Below, piece by piece: positions 59,155 through 64,000 of a stretch of DNA of 64,000 nucleotides. Every line of letters begins with the position of its first letter. Position 1 is the stretch's first letter. The stretch is from contig JACATO010001426.1 of the NCBI GenBank assembly GCA_018389105.1, positions 434,001 through 498,000 of the forward strand. Direction: 5' to 3'. Origin of the DNA: Nautilus pompilius (taxonomy: Eukaryota; Mollusca; Cephalopoda; Nautilida; Nautilidae). Both the position numbers and the translations under genes were made by a program. The notes under the pieces are model-generated. The model did not search any database, was not told the DNA's origin, and saw nothing but the letters and a program-made list of their open reading frames with translations.

Positions 59155-62100
59155 CTGAAGACAAGAAAAGACAAATAAAACAACAACAATGGAAGAGCAA
59201 AATTAGTTTAAATAAAAATGTTTTCTTAACTTCAAAATTCTTTTAACGCCCGCGGAAGCGACAGCTGCTGTACTACTGAACAGGCTGTTTGGATGGGGAA
59301 AATAGCTAGTTTACTGACTCGAGGAATATAAAGTAAAGTCGGCCTTTAAAAGACATTTAATTGAATATGCCAAAACATTCTCTTTAAAGCGCATTTATTT
59401 TAATAAAAACAGCCGATCGACCTGCATACCTTTGCAAAACAACAATTTAGCAAATTTTGATAAACGAAAACTTTTAAAATATCTAAAGAAATTTTAATGG
59501 TTAATATAACTTGAAAATGGAGCTCATTTACAGCTGTAATTATGTTGAGCACCATCGGATTTCCTTTTATAACAAATAAAATCATTGTCGAACTAAATGT
59601 TTTAAATGAAATCGTGTCTGAGGTTTGCTCGAGTTGTCAGCACTCTCACGCGGACCCCTGCGTGCGCACGTAGAGTTGGCTCACCGATGAAAGTCGTTTT
59701 TTCACTGTGAATCGGGACCAGCTCACCATCGAGAAAACGTCGCTTGGACTGTGGATCTCATGACTGTAAGCTGGATTTTGTTATCGTGTCCGAAACTTTA
59801 AATCCTATCACGAAAACCGGGAAAATCATCCCCGAGCGTGCACTTTATCCGTCCCTTTGACGATTATCTTAAACCGATATTAATAGACAACAACGTAAAG
59901 CGCCACCGACGGTGAAGTGCGTCCTGTCCCTTCCTTCCCCTGCTGTGAGTTCGGGACTAACCCTGGTGCTATTTTAACAAATTACTGTATAGTACATAAA
60001 AGTAAATCAACGCCATTATTCGACCTTCCTTTATCTTGGGACTTGTCAGATTAGATCATTTGTCATTCAGAAATGAATTTAAGATTAGAAAAGTTATAAT
60101 AGTCTGTTATTTATATACAGTATTGGAAATAGTTACGAAAACGTAAAAAAAAATGAGTATAAAATGCAAATATAACCTGACAGAATCGCATGTCATGGGT
60201 TAAGAGAAAATGCTCCATAGCACAGTCACGTGTCGATGTCGGTCAGGTGGTGATTGGTTGCAGTGACGGCTATCAGAAAACACCACACCTGCAGAAAAGC
60301 TATAAACGTATAGGCAGCGATATATGATTGTATCAATGCAGTATGGTGAGTGCGCGGCGAAGATTATAGCTCCTCGAAAGGAAATATCGCATGACAAGAA
60401 TGTGGGAATCAAAATCTAACCCGGTGAAGCCTGCCCGCTCCGTGCGACAGATTGAAGCCCGACTCCGAGTTACAGAAGCTGTATGCATGACTCTGAGGAG
60501 GATAAGCAAAACCGGTGCTTTTGACAAGAGATGCGGCCGACGAAGAAAGCTGAAAATGTCTAAAGTGACCTACATGGTAGATGACGAACCATGAAGGTAT
60601 TTAGAATGCTCCAGCTGCCAGCACGGGTGTTAACGCTTCTTCACGAACAGCGAGATACTCGTCAGCATGAAGTGGTTTTGATAGATACCTGAAAACGTTT
60701 TCTGAGAAAAAAGCAACCAAATATCAAGGTTGAAATGGAATACTGGGAAGACCAGAGCTGGAAGAAGGTCCTCTATACGGATGAGTCCCAGTTTGAACTG
60801 ATTGGCAATAACCAATGCAGTTTTTTTTTCGAAGAGGGGACGTGGGAGCGATATAATAGTCAGTGGGCAGCAGCTACAGTGAAAAATGGAAGTGTATCAA
60901 TACAAGTGTCAGGCTTTACATCAGCAAAAGATGTAGGCGTGTATACAATCGAAAGTATACTGACTGTTGACAGGTACAATACAAGCAGGTTGTCATTAGC
61001 ATTCCAGTCCCCTCGGAATGTTACCAGATTAAGTAGGGGTTCATTTTACAACATGACAATGATCCCATGCATACAGACCGATGTGATGAACAACTATCTA
61101 AGAGTGAACAAGCTTATGAAGCACTTACAAAGATCATATGGTCTGCATAAGTCCTGATATGAAAAACATTAAAGCCGTATGAAGTTATGTGGCTACTGAA
61201 AATTAACAATAAGCAAGCACTTTGGATGAAGTGTTAAAAAGTGCTAGAGTATATTTGTAACCAATCTGTATGGGAACGTATCAACATGTGTCATATTTCA
61301 CATAAAGCAAAAGTATTTACATACCATACCAAGTATTAATGCACTATGCAACGTATTTATTTTGATTTTGTATATTTTCTATAAAAATGTGGTATATATA
61401 TTATATGCGTCTCTCAATTGCAATTACTCATTATCTGTGTATATTCTGTGTGTTTCCATAATTATTTCCAAAATTGTATATGGATAAAGACCATTATTTG
61501 GTGGGGTAAAACGTAATTTAAGTTTCGGAGAAAGATCAAAGAGGCTTTATTTGCCACTCGTCAGCTACAGTCCTTTATGTGGAAATATTACTGGTCAAAT
61601 GACGTCTTCGTAAAATAGATTTGTGACAGTAAATGCCAATTAAATGTCGCATAAAGATGAATTGTTTTAATCATTTGTTATCATTTCACAAAGTTCACAT
61701 GTGAAATATTTCGTTCTCTGCCCGATTAAAGTTTCTAAAGTCTTTTCTAGAAAGAAAAACTATAAACAGTTTGTTGTTTTTTTTGCAGCGTGAAATATAT
61801 AGTCTTCCACAGGTCGAACGGTAAGGACGAGTAAATAGCGTTTAGATATTCTACTTTATGTCTTTTGAGTCTTGCTCCCGCTACCTGGCGACTAATTAGA
61901 TTTCAGATCTGGTTTATTGTGACTTATCCAGCAACAAACGAAAGCTGAGGTGTGTATTGGCCTAGTCGTTGCTGCATTGTAAACGAAGCTAAACAGTAAT
62001 TTCAGGAATGCCTCGCTTTCAAAAAAAAAAAAAAACCATTACATTCCATTGTTATAACTAGTGACTATTTTCTGCGGAGTTGCTAGTAGTTTTAAAATAA

Positions 62101-62319
62101 ATTCTGTCAAAGATGATCAAGATAAAATATGCTTACCGTATAATACTGCATGAGCTTACAATTAAAAAAAAATTAAATTAACAATAATTAAATGCTGTTA
62201 TTTAGATTTCAGTTCTGGGCGCACCTGTAAATTAATCTGACCACGGTTACGTGATTATACAGTAACCCTCCCATCGTCTCTTTAAAACATTCGACGCTTA
62301 ACTAGAAATTAAAAATTAC
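59155..62319 (-). other. Putative sulfotransferase intron
   Basis: Lies between the main exon's acceptor and the next candidate exon. It contains a Tc1-like remnant at 60390-61157. No other gene recognised. Confidence 0.4.
60390..61157 (+). pseudogene. Tc1-like transposase remnant
   Basis: At 60391-60594 a frame resembles the N-terminal helix-turn-helix part (PARSVRQIEARLRVTEA ... AFDKRCGRRRKL). At 60735-61157 another frame starts WEDQSWKKVLYTDESQFELI, with the first catalytic DE block. It continues with GSVSIQVSGFTSAKDVGV, close to the V-VWG block of Tc1, and TVDRY. The two frames are offset and stops lie between them. The second and third catalytic residues are not found. No terminal repeats seen. 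Confidence 0.7.
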
Positions 62320-62378
62320 CTTCGTAATTGTTCTGAATTTCTCTTGAACGTTCAACTTTGGAAATGCCCGTTTGTTAC
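62320..62378 (-). CDS. Candidate 59-nt upstream exon of the sulfotransferase
   Basis: Minus strand: acceptor ATATTTTGTTACAG, then 59 bases, then AAG before GTAATT. It encodes NKRAFPKLNVQEKFRTITK in a frame that leaves in phase 0, exactly as needed to join the first codon of 58009-59154. Its entry phase needs one base from a preceding exon, which is not seen in the window. The stem-like charged sequence is plausible between anchor and catalytic domain. Unproven. Confidence 0.4.
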
Positions 62379-64000
62379 CTGTAACAAAATATTAAATCAA
62401 CAGATCACCTCAGAATCGTGATAAGAATCCATATTGTCCCTCTGTTACACAGTTACGGAAAAGAGCAGTTATCTTTAAAAAGAGGGCAGACACCCGGGTC
62501 TGATGTGATGGACCCATTTGTGGCAAATTTACACCAAAAGTGAATGCGAATCAAAGAAAAAAAAATTCTGGCTTTTTTTAAAAAATGTCATTTCTACTGA
62601 CCAGACCAACCAACCAGAAGCTGTCATATGTCGCTCATTTCCTACCTGAGAAAACCTATCTCGCAGATTTTACGAAAATCGTGATTAGAGAATAAAATCT
62701 TGGAGTTCTTATGAAAAAAAAAAAACAACTTTCGGGCAATATGATTAAAAGCATTTATTTTAAGTGATATATTTAAGTTTTCCAATAAAGGTTATATATA
62801 TATATATATATATACTCATTTTATATTTGTGAAGCGTTTAGTTAGTGCTAACAGAGAAATTTTTAGTACCATCATATAAGTTCTTAGTTTAGCTACATTT
62901 TTCATATGGTCTGTGGGCTTGGTTTTAATGAAGCAAATCAATTAGAGAGTTTATATATTAAGTTTAAATATTACAAATTATAACAGTTTAGACTGGCTAG
63001 GATGAGATCTGAAAAGATTTATAAATAATTAAGGTAGACAGTCACAATTATTCCTGGTTATCATATTAAATTACACCAGAGGTTATAATTGTATTTGGAC
63101 ACGCCTCGATGTCGGCTACTATTATAATTGTAAACGGATGAATAGAATTAATTACAAGCTAACGTAGTTAATTGTGCGAAAGTATCTCTAAATCGTGTGG
63201 ATAAACACGTCTCTTCTAAGAGAGACCTTGCACAAACGTTGACAACTTCCTGCTTCTTCGTAACCATCTATCAGAACTTAAAAAGATATACTACAAAGTT
63301 GACATTATCGCTTATTTACACTCAATGGATGGAAAACTAAATAGCTGTAAAACACTTGTTTTGTTGTTGTTGTTCTGCGCTTTTTAGATAAATCGTGAAG
63401 CTCTTGTTTGATGTCGTCATACGTCCTGCTGCAAGACCTTGTTTAAATAACTTGAACAGGTATTTCAAGAAAGTATCATCTCAGACATGCTTCGTCTATA
63501 AAATTATGCAAAAAAATAGGTAAGTTGTCCTTATGATTAGTTGGTCCTTATGCTAAATTTTACACAATGTTGCAGGCAGAAATCGAAAAAAAACTGGTAA
63601 TCATTTAGGAAATTTTTGACAACCAAATCAACGGTAATTAATCTTTGGCGCATAATTACGACAACAAAAATTGTAATATTTAGTTTTTAAAAAGTTTTTA
63701 TAACTTTTAAAAAAAATACGATTATTAAATGATTAATTATTTTTAAAAGTAGTAAAATATATAAAAAAGGGTATCCCTTTATTTCCATCTGTTATTTTTG
63801 TTAAAAAAGAATTAAATTAGATCTAACAAAATCTAAGAAAGCGACAGAAAGTTCAAAGTTTCCATTATTTTGAATTATTCATCCGGCTACAAACAAATCG
63901 ATATTTCTACTGAAATCCTATATATTATATAAAATTAAAAATCTTATTTGCCAAATATTAGTAAATATTTTGAAAAACGTTTACCTTTTACCGAACTTAA
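62379..64000. other. Intergenic or intron, AT-rich
   Basis: No gene recognised. A TA microsatellite lies at 62793-62814. If the sulfotransferase gene continues, its anchor exon should lie beyond 64000. Confidence 0.45.
62793..62814. repeat. TA microsatellite
   Basis: (TA)n run. Confidence 0.9.

Overview
The window reads as nuclear DNA of an invertebrate animal, most likely a mollusc. The supporting signs are intron-split genes with GT/AG junctions, long AT-rich introns, many microsatellites, a tRNA-derived SINE, and degenerate hAT, mariner, Tc1, LINE and Maverick/adintovirus-like remnants. Copies of a short GTTATCTCCC/GGGAGATAAC motif also occur, which I associate with mollusc genomes. The species cannot be fixed from sequence alone. 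There are no operons or bacterial signals.

Four protein-coding loci are supported. (1) A three-exon type II membrane glycosyltransferase of the alpha-1,4-glycosyltransferase (DXD sugar-binding) family lies at 12191-18845 (+). (2) A single-exon secreted protein with one EGF-like domain lies at 25329-26144 (-). (3) A related secreted EGF-like protein lies at 44710-45983 (+). Its reading frame breaks near 45162-45166, and it has a splice acceptor just before its start, so its promoter and first exon may be several kb upstream (about 40026-40317). (4) The main exon of an HNK-1/chondroitin-type carbohydrate sulfotransferase lies at 58009-59154 (-). A splice acceptor abuts its first codon, so the gene continues upstream, possibly through a 59-nt exon at 62320-62378 and then beyond the window. 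Loci 1 and 4 are both predicted Golgi enzymes of glycan assembly. Loci 2 and 3 are predicted secreted proteins that share an eight-cysteine pattern with identical spacing.

Layout: 1-5.3 kb holds two decayed hAT transposases (both -). 5.3-11.6 kb is a very AT-rich fossil of a Maverick/Polinton or adintovirus-like element (protein-primed DNA polymerase B, integrase and tail-fibre-like pieces), interrupted by a 572-bp mariner/Tc deletion derivative. 12.2-18.9 kb is the glycosyltransferase. 19.9-21.8 kb has an inverted repeat and a LINE reverse-transcriptase remnant. 25.3-26.2 kb is EGF gene 1. 27.5-28.9 kb is a mariner with intact ends and a broken transposase. 32.9-33.9 kb is a Tc1 remnant. 34.3 kb is a SINE. 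40.0-46.0 kb is EGF gene 2 and its putative upstream exon. 47.8-48.9 kb is a higher-order tandem satellite. 52.3-53.1 kb is a CA tract and 56.3-57.1 kb a GA tract. 57.2-57.8 kb and 60.4-61.2 kb are two more Tc1 remnants, flanking the sulfotransferase exon.

The most unusual items are the paired eight-cysteine EGF-like genes, the decayed virus-like element with a younger DNA transposon inside it, and the satellite whose 152-bp unit is itself six degenerate ~25-bp monomers.
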